Below, piece by piece: positions 1 to 5,548 of a stretch of 10,342 nt of DNA. The stretch comes from JACVRW01 sp035705985 (GTDB lineage: Bacteria; Actinomycetota; Thermoleophilia; Solirubrobacterales; Thermoleophilaceae), in assembly GCA_035705985.1 (NCBI GenBank), contig DASSVP010000175.1:1-10342 (forward strand), in the 5' to 3' direction. The translations under genes and the position numbers were made by a program. Every line of letters starts with the position of its first letter. The first letter of the stretch is position 1. The notes below the pieces were generated by a model. It had not been told where the DNA came from, did no database searches, and saw only the letters and a program-made list of their open reading frames with translations.

Positions 1-281
1 GCGTCCACCCGGGCGAGGCCGCCCGGTCCGAGCACGTGCTCCTCGTCGTCGTTGAGTCGGATCTGGATCGTGCCGCGGTGAACGAAGTAGAGCTCCTCCT
101 GCTCCTCGTGGAAGTGGCGGCCGGTCTCGAACCCGGGCGGCAGCTCGATCGCGTTCACGCCGAAGGCGGTCACGCCGAGCTCGCGGCGCACCTTCCGGAA
201 GCCGGGGCCCTCGCCCAGCGTCTCGACGTTCGCGACGGCGTAGCCGTCGCCCTGCACCACGTCACGGACCTCGTCAGCCAT
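1..281 (-). CDS. cupin domain protein, partial (3' end outside window)
   Basis: The visible N-terminal 93 or so residues run from ATG (complement of 279-281) off the left edge of the window. They contain a cupin motif 1-like stretch, GRHFHEEQEELYFVHRG, at about residues 50-66. It is preceded by the usual ELPPGFE turn and followed by a beta-strand-rich segment (TIQIRLNDDEEHVLGPGG). The two His and the Glu (HFH...E) would be three of the usual metal ligands of a cupin_2 barrel. The substrate cannot be told; small stand-alone cupins may be enzymes, sugar or effector binders, or parts of regulators. No convincing Shine-Dalgarno sequence precedes the ATG (the leader reads GCTCCCCCC). The frame stays open upstream through the 45-bp repeats, so the start is likely but not certain. 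The gene follows the ABC-2 permease by about 105 bp in the same direction and could be read from the same transcript. Confidence 0.8.
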   Translation of the reverse strand, partial: MADEVRDVVQGDGYAVANVETLGEGPGFRKVRRELGVTAFGVNAIELPPGFETGRHFHEEQEELYFVHRGTIQIRLNDDEEHVLGPGGLARVD

Positions 282-288
282 GGGGGGA

Positions 289-378
289 GCGTAAGGCCTC
301 CGCGTGGTCTCCGCCCAGCGCGTCGGCCACGGCGCGTAAGGCCTCCGCGTGGTCTCCGCCCAGCGCGTCGGCCACGGC
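289..378. repeat. perfect 45-bp tandem duplication, two copies
   Basis: Two identical 45-bp units lie head to tail at 289-333 and 334-378, each beginning GCGTAAGGCC and ending ACGGC. I found no mismatch between them. They fill nearly all of the space between the permease stop (387) and the cupin start (281). The unit length is a multiple of three. Read on the minus strand, one frame gives AVADALGGDHAEALR twice and ends in a TGA (274-276) that overlaps the cupin start. The exactness suggests a recent slippage-type duplication. Only two copies are present, with no spacers, so it is not a CRISPR array. Confidence 0.95.
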
Positions 379-386
379 CGAAGAGC

Positions 387-1145
387 CTAAGCGGCGCGCT
401 CCGCGCTGCGAAGCCCGGTGCGCGCCCACAGCACGGTGACCGCGACGATGAGCGCGGTCACCGCGAACGCCGGCAGCACGCGCGCCGGGTCGCCCGCGAG
501 GAATCCGCGCTCCGCCTCCAGCACCAGCGTGATCGGATTGACCGACGCCGCCGCCTGCACCCAGCCCGTCAGGAGGTCGTACGGGACCCACACCGGGGCG
601 AGGAACAGCAGCAGGAAGGCGGGCGTCTGGATTGCCGGACCGGCCTGCATGGTGCGCAGGCGCATGGCGACGCCCGTGCCGAACAGCACGGCGAGCGCGT
701 TCATCAGGAAGGCGAGCGTGTAGAGGCCGACCAGGTCGATCCCGTTCCCGTGCACCTCGAGGCCGGCGATCAGCGCCACCGCCGTGATCACCGAGATCGT
801 GACCGCCGCCCGGAACACGGCCGACAGCCAGTACCCCGCCACGATCCCGCCGCGGTGCGGCGCGCCGAGCATCAGCCGCCGCGCGAAGCCGGACTCGAAG
901 TCGCGCGCGATCGAGAACGCCGTGAACACGCCGCCGAACGTGGATGCCTGGAGCAGCACGAACGCGTAGATGAAGGTCGTGTAGCCGGCCTCGTAGTCGA
1001 AGCCCGGCACGGAGTCCACGCTCGAGAGCCCGCCGGCGAACGCGGTGAAGAAGAACAGCGGGAACAACATGCTGGGCAGGAACATCGACGGCTTCGTGAT
1101 CCAGTTGTGGATGTTTCGCCAGGCCACGGCTCGGGCCACGGTCAT
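387..1145 (-). CDS. ABC-2 type transporter permease (second subunit)
   Basis: This 252-residue integral membrane protein begins MTVARAVAWRNIHNWITKPS. A first membrane segment follows at about residues 20-38, then roughly five more hydrophobic stretches (around 57-80, 103-127, 137-160, 170-190 and 225-243). The cytoplasmic segment ARDFESGFARRLMLGAP matches the position of the coupling element of ABC-2 permeases (DxExGxxxRLxxxP). This is the layout of DrrB/NodJ-like export permeases, usually about 250-280 residues. The ATG (1143-1145) overlaps the stop of the preceding permease as ATGA, so I chose it over the longer upstream open frame, whose extra 60 residues are an Arg/Gly-rich shadow. The overlap implies translational coupling. 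With the neighbouring permease and ATPase it probably forms a heteromeric exporter; the substrate (drug, lipid or polysaccharide) cannot be read from sequence. Confidence 0.9.
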   Translation of the reverse strand: MTVARAVAWRNIHNWITKPSMFLPSMLFPLFFFTAFAGGLSSVDSVPGFDYEAGYTTFIYAFVLLQASTFGGVFTAFSIARDFESGFARRLMLGAPHRGGIVAGYWLSAVFRAAVTISVITAVALIAGLEVHGNGIDLVGLYTLAFLMNALAVLFGTGVAMRLRTMQAGPAIQTPAFLLLFLAPVWVPYDLLTGWVQAAASVNPITLVLEAERGFLAGDPARVLPAFAVTALIVAVTVLWARTGLRSAERAA

Positions 1146-1906
1146 GTGCGCACCATCCTGGTGCGAAGCGCCGAGCCGGCCGCCGCGAGCGCGATCACGG
1201 CGACCCCCGCGGCGCAGCCGAAGCCCAGCGCCAGCGCCTCCGCGTCCCACCCGTCGATCACCAGCGAGCGGATCCCCTCGAGCATGTAGGAGACCGGGTT
1301 CCAGTCGGCCACGGTCTGGAACCACTCGATCTCGATCAGGTCGCGCGGGAGCGCCATCGAGGAGAGGAAGAGCGCGGCGAAGAAGAGCGGGAACACGCCC
1401 TGAACCGCCTCCCCGCTGCCGGAGCGGAGCGCGACGAAGGCGCCGATGCAGCCGAACGCGAGCGAGATCGTGAGCGACAGCAGGAGGATCACCAGCACAC
1501 CTCCGACCCCGGCCTGGATGCCCTCGCCGAAGATCAGTCCCACCACGACGAAGGTCACGGCCTGGATCAACCCCAGCGCGAGGATGCCGGTGAGCTGCCC
1601 CATCATCAGGGCAAGGCGCCTCAGCGGAGTCAGCGACAGCCGGTTGAGGAAACCGCTCTCGATGTCGCTGGCGATGTTCGTGCCCGCGCTGTTCGCGGAG
1701 AAGAGGGCTCCCTGGATGAACGGGATGGCCAGGGCGAACTGGAAGTAGGAATCGGTCGGGAACCCCGGTAGGTGGGTGGCCGTCTCGAGTCCGCTGCTGT
1801 TGATGCTGAGGAGCAGCAACGGGAAGACCAGCGACGGGACGACCATCGCAGGCTGTCTCAGCGTCCGCACGACCGACCGGCGCGCCAGCAGCACGACGTT
1901 CCTCAC
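1142..1906 (-). CDS. ABC-2 type transporter permease (first subunit)
   Basis: This 254-residue membrane protein starts at a GTG (complement of 1904-1906), reading MRNVVLLARRSVVRTLRQPA. It has six probable membrane segments (about residues 22-36, 55-72, 104-127, 136-165, 174-190 and 230-247). The coupling segment SDIESGFLNRLSLTPLRR lies at about residues 80-97 and is the ABC-2 signature. The start shares GTGA with the stop of the ATPase gene, and the stop shares ATGA with the next permease, so the three are almost certainly translated as a unit. The open frame continues upstream inside the ATPase gene, but that part is Arg/Pro-rich antiframe sequence and is excluded. The protein is clearly related in architecture to the second permease yet differs in sequence, consistent with an asymmetric permease pair served by one ATPase. 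Confidence 0.9.
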   Translation of the reverse strand: MRNVVLLARRSVVRTLRQPAMVVPSLVFPLLLLSINSSGLETATHLPGFPTDSYFQFALAIPFIQGALFSANSAGTNIASDIESGFLNRLSLTPLRRLALMMGQLTGILALGLIQAVTFVVVGLIFGEGIQAGVGGVLVILLLSLTISLAFGCIGAFVALRSGSGEAVQGVFPLFFAALFLSSMALPRDLIEIEWFQTVADWNPVSYMLEGIRSLVIDGWDAEALALGFGCAAGVAVIALAAAGSALRTRMVRT

Positions 1907-2874
1907 GCGACGGCGGCCTCGGGCTCGGCCTCGCCCTCGAGCGAGCGGCCGGTCTTCGCCAGGAACACGTCGTCGAGCGTCGGCGCGTGCAGCTGGAGCT
2001 CGTGGATGTCGATGTTCTCGGCGTCGAGCGCGCGCACCACCTCGGCGAGCTGGGCGTCGCCGCCGTCGAGGCGGACGGACGCGCCCTTCGGAGAGCCGGT
2101 GACCGCGTCGCCGAAGCGGGCGAGCACCTCCTTCGTCCGGCCGAGCTGCTCCGGGTCCTGCGGGATCGCCTCGACGCTCGGACGCCCGATCTCGTCCTTC
2201 AGCTCCTCGGGCGTGCCCTCGGCGACGATGTGGCCGCGGTCGATGATCCCGACGCGGTCGGCGAGCACGTCCGCCTCCTCGAGGTACTGGGTCGTGAGGA
2301 AGACGGTCACGCCACGGTCGCCCGCGAGCCGCTGGACCTCCTCCCAGAGCGCGCTGCGGCTCTGCGGGTCGAGCCCGGTGGTGGGCTCGTCGAGGAACAG
2401 GATGCGCGGCCGGTGGACGAGCGCGAGCGCGAGGTCGAGCCGCCGTTTCATCCCTCCGGAGTAGCCGCCCACGCGCCTGTCGGCGGCCTGCACCAGGCCC
2501 ACGCGCTCGAGCAGGGCGGCGGAGCGGTCGCGCGCCTCGGCGCCGCGCATCCCGTGGAGCGCCGTCTGGAGCCGCATGTGCTCGCGGCCGGTCAGGAACG
2601 GGTCGAGCGCGGCCTCCTGGAGCGCCGCGCCGATCGTGGCGCGCACCTCCGGGCCCTGCTCCACGACGTCGTAGCCGGCGACCCACGCCCGGCCCTCTGT
2701 CGGGGGCAGCAGGGTCGTGAGCATGTGGACGGTCGTGGACTTGCCCGCGCCGTTGGGGCCAAGGAATCCGTATACCTCGCCGGGCTCCACGCGCAGGTCG
2801 ATTCCGTCGACCGCGCGCGGGCCCTTCTTGAACTCGCGGACGAGTCCCTGTGTCTCGATTGCGCTCTCCGACAT
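1903..2874 (-). CDS. DrrA-like ABC transporter ATP-binding protein
   Basis: This 323-residue ATPase would power export through the two permeases encoded immediately downstream. Visible motifs, counted from MSESAIETQG: Walker A GPNGAGKST (39-47), Q-loop Gln at about 86 (ALQEAALDPFLTGREHM), ABC signature YSGGM (138-142), Walker B ILFLDEP (158-164) and D-loop GLDP. The switch position reads TTQYLEEAD, with Gln196 where most ABC ATPases have His. From memory this replacement is common in the daunorubicin-resistance (DrrA) branch, so it is not by itself a defect. The C-terminal region (about 235-310), ending PTLDDVFLAKTGR, matches the accessory DUF4162-type tail of this branch. I prefer ATG 2872-2874; an in-frame GTG three codons upstream (2881-2883) would add MGG. 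The gene ends with GTGA overlapping the first permease, and the BON gene lies 28 bp upstream. Confidence 0.94.
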   Translation of the reverse strand: MSESAIETQGLVREFKKGPRAVDGIDLRVEPGEVYGFLGPNGAGKSTTVHMLTTLLPPTEGRAWVAGYDVVEQGPEVRATIGAALQEAALDPFLTGREHMRLQTALHGMRGAEARDRSAALLERVGLVQAADRRVGGYSGGMKRRLDLALALVHRPRILFLDEPTTGLDPQSRSALWEEVQRLAGDRGVTVFLTTQYLEEADVLADRVGIIDRGHIVAEGTPEELKDEIGRPSVEAIPQDPEQLGRTKEVLARFGDAVTGSPKGASVRLDGGDAQLAEVVRALDAENIDIHELQLHAPTLDDVFLAKTGRSLEGEAEPEAAVA

Positions 2875-2875
2875 T

Positions 2876-2896
2876 CCCCCCACACTACGCGGGGGG
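2876..2896 (-). promoter_or_regulatory. C6/G6 inverted repeat over the ATPase ribosome-binding region
   Basis: On the minus strand six Cs are followed by a 9-nt loop and six Gs, then A and the ATPase ATG. In mRNA the G-run would be both the only purine-rich ribosome-binding candidate and one arm of a 6-bp G:C hairpin. It could limit initiation or respond to an upstream translating ribosome, because the BON stop codon lies only a few bases before it. The inverted repeat is seen directly; the regulatory role is inference. Confidence 0.4.
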
Positions 2897-2902
2897 TATG
2901 CG

Positions 2903-3304
2903 TCACTGCTTGGTCGGCGCCGCCTCCGTCGGGAGGTGCGTCAGGTTCTCAACGCCGCGCACGCCGTTCACGGCCCGGGCGCGCTCTACGAGCTTGTCCA
3001 TCCCCTCGCGGTCCGTGATCTGGCCGCGCAGGTAGATCACGCCGTACTCGGCGTTCACGGAGATGTCGCCCTTCGGGATCTCCGTATCGCGGAAGATCTC
3101 GCTCTCGACCTTGCGGGCGAGCGCCGGATCGTTCAGGCGCTCCTCGGCGGCCTCGCGGCCGGCTCCCGGGGTCACGCTCTGCGCCGCGCCCTTGACCTGG
3201 CCGGCGTAGCGGCCCACGGACGACTTCGCCGCCTCGTTGTTCTTCAGGAACCAGGCGGCTGCGCCTCCGGCGGCAGCGCCCAGCAGTAGCTTGCCAAGCA
3301 TCAT
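2903..3304 (-). CDS. small BON-domain protein with N-terminal membrane anchor
   Basis: This protein has 133 residues. Residues 3-20 (LGKLLLGAAAGGAAAWFL) form a Gly/Ala-rich hydrophobic segment, probably a single membrane helix or uncleaved signal. An Ala/Lys/Gly-rich linker follows (21-55). Residues 59-125 match a BON domain: an alpha-beta fold with ISVNAEYGVIYLRGQI in the middle and a final VNGVRGVENLTHL, the typical closing strand. BON domains are associated with phospholipid or membrane interaction and with envelope-stress proteins such as OsmY. Two adjacent ATGs exist (3302-3304 and 3299-3301); the GAGAGG element at 3308-3313 stands 3 nt before the first and 6 nt before the second, so the second may be used, giving 132 residues. 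The eRF1-like gene ends 48 bp upstream and the ABC ATPase starts 28 bp downstream, so co-transcription is likely. Confidence 0.88.
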   Translation of the reverse strand: MMLGKLLLGAAAGGAAAWFLKNNEAAKSSVGRYAGQVKGAAQSVTPGAGREAAEERLNDPALARKVESEIFRDTEIPKGDISVNAEYGVIYLRGQITDREGMDKLVERARAVNGVRGVENLTHLPTEAAPTKQ

Positions 3305-3317
3305 GTTCCTCTCGTTT

Positions 3318-3335
3318 CGGGTCTTCCCTGACCCG
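3318..3335 (-). promoter_or_regulatory. hairpin in the eRF1-like/BON intergenic gap
   Basis: A perfect 6-bp inverted repeat (CGGGTC, 6-nt loop, GACCCG) sits in the 48-bp gap. A second short G/C palindrome (CCCGGACCGGG) lies at 3338-3348. There is no T-run after either on the minus strand, so a classical intrinsic terminator is not supported. It could be a processing, partial-termination or stabilising structure placed just before the BON ribosome-binding site. Confidence 0.35.
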
Positions 3336-3352
3336 TTCCCGGACCGGGGCGC

Positions 3353-4483
3353 TTAGAACCTGAGGAGGGCCGCGGCGCCGCCGTGGCCCTCGAGGGCCTC
3401 GCGCTCGTGCCGCACGGCGAGCAGCTCCGCCGACTGCTGCACCGAGAGCTCGATCATGGCCTCGGTCAGGTCCTCCAGCTCGGCCACCTCGGAGCCGTCC
3501 GCCGGACAACGGTCCGCATCGAGGCCCAGCCAGCCGCACTCGAGGCATTGCACGCCCGGCACGCCGCCGAACTGCTCGTCGAGGATCAGCACCTCCACGC
3601 GGCGCTCGTTGAGCGCCGTCAGGACGTCCGCGACGCCGGTGGCGCCGCGCTCTCCCAGGCGCTCGAGCGCCTCGCGCTCGCGCTTCTGGTCCATCTCCTC
3701 GATCAGCGGCCGCGCGGACGCGAGCACCTCGTCGGGGCTCGAGTGCTCCACGTCGACCTCGATCCGGCCGGCGAGGCGCTCCCGGAGGTAGCCGTGCAGC
3801 TTCGACTCGAAGTCCGTGACCACCTCCCGGGGCCCTCCCACGATCAGGCGCTCGAACGGCTGGCGCTTGAAGTGGCGCATGAGGGCATCGCACGTGTTCT
3901 TGAGGTGGTCGTCCTTCTCCTTCTCGATCCCGCGCTGGTAGCGCGCCTGCGACCAGCCGCCCTGGTCGTGCTGCCCGAAGACGTCGTCGTGGATCTGCTC
4001 GATCTCGCGCAGGCCGTCGCGCGAGCCGCGGAAGATCCGGGCGTCACGGCGGTTCACGAGCGTCACGCACCAGCGCTCGCGCCGCGCGACGCGCGCCAGC
4101 GGGCCCACGAGCGGGGAGCGGCCGATGGCCACCTCGTTCTGGACCGCGCGCGGCAGCTTCATCGGCTGGAAGAGATCGTTCTCCTCGCTGACGAACAGGG
4201 CGAGGCCGTGGGCGCCGTCGGTGGGCAGATCGTTCTCGAGGAACTCGCTCGCCCGCCTGAGCGACGCCTCGAGCGCCGCGCGGTCGTCGTCCTCGAGCCC
4301 GTTCTGCTCGCGCAGGCGGCGCTCGGCCGCGTCGATCAGCGAGCGCACCGAAGTCTTGCGCGCCGGCGGCGTGGCGAACTCGGAGGGGTCCAGGTTCAGG
4401 TACAGGCTGAGCACGACCGGGCGCTCGAGCCTCAGCTCGGCGAGGGTCCGCAACTGGTCACGATCCGGGGCGTTTACCTGCAT
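3353..4483 (-). CDS. bacterial eRF1/Vms1-like protein (putative peptidyl-tRNA release/ribosome rescue factor)
   Basis: This 376-residue protein is built like archaeal/eukaryotic release factor 1 domains 2-3 and the bacterial baeRF/VLRF1 group. The middle domain begins around residue 137 (RWCVTLVNRRDARIFRGS). It carries GGWSQARYQRG at 175-185, the position of the catalytic loop whose Gln (here Q179) in eRF1 (GGQ) and Vms1/ANKZF1 promotes peptidyl-tRNA cleavage. A Lys/Glu/His helix follows (EKEKDDHLKNTCDALMRHF). Then come a Rossmann-like strand ERLIVGGPREV and a C-terminal eRF1 domain-3-like region (about 255-350). That region contains an insertion resembling a zinc ribbon, CLEC (313-316) and RCPADG (325-330), with three visible cysteines. 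Start ATG 4481-4483 is preferred; an in-frame TTG at 4499-4501 would add six residues. The gene is divergent from the sigma factor. Family assignment is from remembered motifs; activity is inferred. Confidence 0.8.
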   Translation of the reverse strand: MQVNAPDRDQLRTLAELRLERPVVLSLYLNLDPSEFATPPARKTSVRSLIDAAERRLREQNGLEDDDRAALEASLRRASEFLENDLPTDGAHGLALFVSEENDLFQPMKLPRAVQNEVAIGRSPLVGPLARVARRERWCVTLVNRRDARIFRGSRDGLREIEQIHDDVFGQHDQGGWSQARYQRGIEKEKDDHLKNTCDALMRHFKRQPFERLIVGGPREVVTDFESKLHGYLRERLAGRIEVDVEHSSPDEVLASARPLIEEMDQKREREALERLGERGATGVADVLTALNERRVEVLILDEQFGGVPGVQCLECGWLGLDADRCPADGSEVAELEDLTEAMIELSVQQSAELLAVRHEREALEGHGGAAALLRF

Positions 4484-4575
4484 GCGATCGGTTCTACCCA
4501 AAGGGTACGGGGCAAATCCCTGGGCAAGAGGTCAGGCCGGGGCCGTACGTGTAACCACCGAAGCCTTTTAGTGTC

Positions 4576-4581
4576 TATACT
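4576..4581 (+). promoter_or_regulatory. candidate -10 element TATACT of the sigma gene
   Basis: TATACT matches the sigma-70 -10 consensus at five of six positions and lies 33 bp before the proposed ribosome-binding site, which would give a leader of roughly 30-40 nt to the start codon. No good TTGACA-like -35 lies 16-18 bp upstream; GTAACC at 4551-4556 would suit an alternative sigma at best. This is a motif match only. Confidence 0.35.
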
Positions 4582-4608
4582 TTCGACAAGTCTCGAACTA
4601 TCAAATCG

Positions 4609-4614
4609 AAGGAG
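4609..4614 (+). promoter_or_regulatory. strong ribosome-binding site AAGGAG that decides the sigma start
   Basis: AAGGAG is a near-perfect anti-16S match. It is followed by no ATG, GTG or TTG within usable distance; in frame are ACG at 4617 (2 nt away) and ACG at 4620 (5 nt away). Its quality and place argue that translation of the sigma gene starts at 4620, upstream of the first ATG at 4806. Confidence 0.65.
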
Positions 4615-4619
4615 TAACG

Positions 4620-5504
4620 ACGACCACCGATCAGCTGATCCGTCCGGCGGAGACGCCGGAGACGCGCCAGGCCGCCCCGGCGGAGCTCGAGGATTCCCTC
4701 CAGCTCTTCTTCAACGAGGCGCGCCGGCACCCGCTGCTGACCGCCGCCGAGGAGGTCGAGCTCGCGAAGCGCATCGAGCGCGGCGACCTCGCGGCCAAGG
4801 AGCGGATGATCAACGCCAACCTGCGTCTGGTGATCTCGGTCGCACGGAAGTACCAGGGCCAGGGCCTCCCGCTGGGTGACCTCATCCAGGAGGGCATGCT
4901 GGGCCTGATCCGCGCGGTCGAGAAGTTCGACTGGCGCAAGGGATTCAAGTTCTCCACCTACGGCACGCTCTGGATCCGCCAGGCGATCGGCCGCGGGCTC
5001 GCCAACTCGGGCCGCACCGTTCGCCTCCCGGTCCACATCGTGGCGCGGGCGCGGAAGATCCAGGACGCCGAGCGCAAGCTCGCGGTCGAGCTGGGTCGCA
5101 CCCCGTCCGAGGAGGAGATCGCAGCATTCGTCGAGATGCCGCTCGACGAGGTCGCGGACATCCGTCGCGCGGACCGCGGCCCGACGAGCCTCGACCAGGG
5201 AGTCGGCGAGGACGGCGACACCGCCCTCGGCGACCTGATCGCGGGCGACGGCCCGACGGTCGAGGAAGAGGTAGTGGCGGGCATCGAGGACGAGAAGCTC
5301 CGGGAGGCCGTGGACACGCTTCCCGACGCCGAGCGCGACGTGATCACGCTGCGCTTCGGCCTCGACCGCGAGCAGCCCCAGGCGCTCCGCGAGACCGGCC
5401 GCCGGCTGGGTCTGTCGAGCGAGCGAGTCCGCCAGCTCGAGGATCGCGCCCTGCGCCGCCTGGCGCAGGACGACGCCGTCGCCGCGCTCCGCGAAGCGGC
5501 GTAG
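4620..5504 (+). CDS. sigma-70 family RNA polymerase sigma factor (group 2-like), apparent ACG start
   Basis: From ACG 4620 the product has 294 residues. Region 1.2 is at about 25-55 (DSLQLFFNEARRHPLLTAA...ELAKRIERG). Region 2 is at about 63-140: ANLRLVISVARKYQGQGLPLGDLIQEG core binding, then FSTYGTLWIRQAIGRGLA with the aromatic -10 melting residues, then RTVRLPVH. Region 3 is at about 142-215 (ERKLAVELGRTPSEEEIA...SLDQ). Region 4 is at about 225-283, with helix-turn-helix LRETGRRLGLSSERVRQLEDRALRRL. It has no long region 1.1, like group 2 factors (SigB/HrdB relatives). It would bind core polymerase and direct a promoter subset; the regulon is unknown. The first in-frame ATG is 4806, which would delete region 1.2 and part of 2.1, so a start there looks wrong. 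The frame is closed by TAG at 4569. CTG 4635 is an alternative start. Confidence 0.9.
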   Translation, partial: TTTDQLIRPAETPETRQAAPAELEDSLQLFFNEARRHPLLTAAEEVELAKRIERGDLAAKERMINANLRLVISVARKYQGQGLPLGDLIQEGMLGLIRAVEKFDWRKGFKFSTYGTLWIRQAIGRGLANSGRTVRLPVHIVARARKIQDAERKLAVELGRTPSEEEIAAFVEMPLDEVADIRRADRGPTSLDQGVGEDGDTALGDLIAGDGPTVEEEVVAGIEDEKLREAVDTLPDAERDVITLRFGLDREQPQALRETGRRLGLSSERVRQLEDRALRRLAQDDAVAALREAA

Positions 5505-5518
5505 AAACCCTCAACCGC

Positions 5519-5548
5519 CCTCGGAAAGGGGTCAGACCCCTTCCGAGG
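5519..5548. terminator. bidirectional hairpin between convergent sigma and GCS2-like genes
   Basis: The left arm CCTCGGAAAGGGGT and right arm ACCCCTTCCGAGG pair over 13 bp, with one bulged A and a 3-nt loop CAG. The hairpin begins 14 bp after the sigma stop. It has no clear T-run on the plus side; TT follows the right arm. The TGA of the convergent gene (5532-5534) falls at the loop, so the hairpin is also the very end of that gene. It is a likely transcription terminator for both directions, though lacking a textbook U-tract. Confidence 0.7.

Larger units (their letters stand above)
4484..4619. promoter_or_regulatory. divergent intergenic region between eRF1-like gene and sigma factor gene
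   Basis: About 135 bp separate the two outward-facing genes. The half nearer the sigma gene (4560-4612) is clearly richer in A and T than the rest of the window, as expected for promoter DNA in a GC-rich genome. For the plus strand I see TATACT at 4576-4581 and the ribosome-binding site AAGGAG at 4609-4614. For the minus strand I find no convincing -10/-35 pair; that promoter may be non-consensus. Nothing else (no tRNA or small gene) is apparent here. Confidence 0.55.

Noticed and set aside
289..378. Possible CRISPR or satellite array
   Set aside because: There are only two directly abutting copies, with no spacers and no cas genes; it is a simple tandem duplication.
36..1289. Long plus-strand open frame (417 codons) opposite the cupin and permease genes
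   Set aside because: The product is Arg/Glu/Ala/His-rich low-complexity sequence with no recognisable fold and lies antisense to well-supported membrane proteins; it is a typical GC-rich shadow.
1907..2686. N-terminal extension of the first permease into the ATPase gene
   Set aside because: The extra residues are Arg/Pro/Gly-rich and lie out of frame within the ATPase; the GTG at the GTGA overlap gives a normal-sized permease.
2116..2885. Possible defect of the ABC ATPase because the H-loop His is replaced by Gln
   Set aside because: Walker A, Walker B, Q-loop and signature are intact, and TTQYLEEAD is, to my recollection, usual in the DrrA branch.
4482..4571. ATG at 4482 in the same frame as the sigma factor, as a possible long start
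   Set aside because: A TAG at 4569-4571 interrupts the frame before the sigma coding region, so it cannot serve as the start without readthrough.
3383..4879. Long plus-strand open frame (498 codons) opposite the eRF1-like gene and running into the sigma gene
   Set aside because: It is an antisense shadow of the eRF1-like gene; it ends inside the sigma gene in the wrong frame and has no domain signature.
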